Shown here in pieces: positions 63,628 to 64,000 of a stretch of DNA of 64,000 nucleotides. Where the stretch lies: the NCBI RefSeq assembly GCF_018398875.1, contig NZ_JAGWDK010000007.1, positions 1 through 64,000 on the forward strand, written 5' to 3'. The notes beneath the pieces were generated by a model. The model did not search any database. It was not told the DNA's origin and saw only the letters and a program-made list of their open reading frames with translations. The position numbers and the translations under genes are program-made. Numbering within the stretch: position 1 is the first letter of the stretch; each line of letters starts with the position of its first letter. Origin of the DNA: Bradyrhizobium sp. sGM-13. GTDB taxonomy: Bacteria > Pseudomonadota > Alphaproteobacteria > Rhizobiales > Xanthobacteraceae.

Positions 63628-63933
63628 CTAAGGCGCCTTGAGCCGGTAATGGCTGGTGCCCCACTCGCTGCCACCGGCGTAAGCGAACAGGCCCTGCGGT
63701 GGGAGCAGGAACCAGCGCCAGCGCCGCATCCACAGCGCGGTCTCGCCGCCATGGACCTTGCGAAGCACGCGCTCGATTTCGTCGGCGAGCCTGGCATCGC
63801 TTTCTGCATTTCCGGTGGCGAGCTTCGTGGCGGTGCGTGAGCGGAGCTGGTGGATTGCGGCCCGGATAATGACGTCGGGCAGCGGCACCCGCTCGGCGGT
63901 GCCCATGATCGCGGAGACGAAGCTCGTGACCAC
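63628..63933 (-). pseudogene. cyclopropane-fatty-acid-synthase-type methyltransferase with large in-frame internal deletion
   Basis: 101 codons. The first 45 (IMGTAERVPLPDVIIRAAIH, RTATKLATGNAESDARLAD) match the N-terminus of rhizobial CFA-synthase-like SAM methyltransferases as I recall them. The last 55 (EIERVLRKVHGGETALWMRR, WRWFLLPPQGLFAYAGGSEW, GTSHYRLKAP) match their C-terminus. The whole SAM-binding core, roughly 240 residues, is missing without loss of frame. It cannot be catalytic. The frame opens with GTG right after GGGAGGGA. Confidence 0.75.
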
Positions 63934-64000
63934 TCCCTCCCTTTTTTGGCACGATCCTCTTCAAAAGACCGGTGCCCGCTATGGGCTAACGCGATCCTCC

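Overview
The window looks like chromosomal DNA of a Bradyrhizobium-type alphaproteobacterium (Nitrobacteraceae). It is GC-rich. It carries short dispersed palindromic repeats of the kind common in that group, a zapA - 6S RNA - 5-formyl-THF cyclo-ligase order, a ruvC-ruvA-ruvB block next to ybgC and yebC, and a tkt-gap-pgk-fba cluster. No rRNA, tRNA, CRISPR array or intact insertion sequence was seen.

Layout. (1) 0.1-2.2 kb: small membrane proteins (DUF2852, DUF2243) and a TetR regulator. (2) 2.3-13.5 kb: two clusters of YCII/DGPF proteins with accessory enzymes (GST, SnoaL-like, RibD_C reductase, DoxX, SRPBCC, VOC) and one ECF42-type sigma factor. Four intergenic regions share a TGTCGG-N17-CGTC(T/A)T motif, which I read as the sigma factor's own promoter. 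HxlR, a triple-PAS chemoreceptor, an SDR and a periplasmic ClpP-fold protein are interspersed. (3) 13.6-19 kb: hydroxyacid dehydrogenase, TetR/GST pair, TetR/DUF1348 pair with a perfect operator, YbgC, Tat-exported phosphoesterase. (4) 19.2-22.8 kb: ruvB-cdd-ruvA-ruvC and yebC. (5) 23-28.9 kb: an inverted-architecture chemoreceptor with a PilZ-like domain, and a three-subunit molybdenum aldehyde oxidoreductase. (6) 29-41.7 kb: core metabolism (ymdB-type phosphoesterase, fau, 6S RNA, zapA, tkt, gap, pgk, class II and class I fba, thiE-like, Sel1 protein, suhB-like).

(7) 41.7-51.5 kb: an accessory stretch rich in repeats and relics (IS5-family transposase start, two copies of a 97-bp repeat, two copies of a 145-bp repeat, a detached 3' end of an RND pump gene). 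It carries PadR, quinone reductase, dienoyl-CoA-reductase-like, GFA and aldehyde dehydrogenase genes. (8) 51.5-58.6 kb: the most intriguing block. A frameshifted GTP cyclohydrolase II faces a RibD-type reductase, followed by a 6-pyruvoyl-tetrahydropterin-synthase-like protein without its usual zinc site, a BchC-like dehydrogenase, a glycosyltransferase, a methyltransferase and a DMT exporter. Together they suggest a modified pteridine/flavin-precursor metabolite pathway. (9) 58.6-64 kb: an RND efflux pump whose last codons are written by a palindromic repeat, its membrane-fusion lipoprotein, and a cyclopropane-synthase-type methyltransferase reduced to its two ends by an in-frame deletion.

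All calls come from reading the sequence and from remembered family knowledge. No database search was run, and start codons are uncertain where stated.
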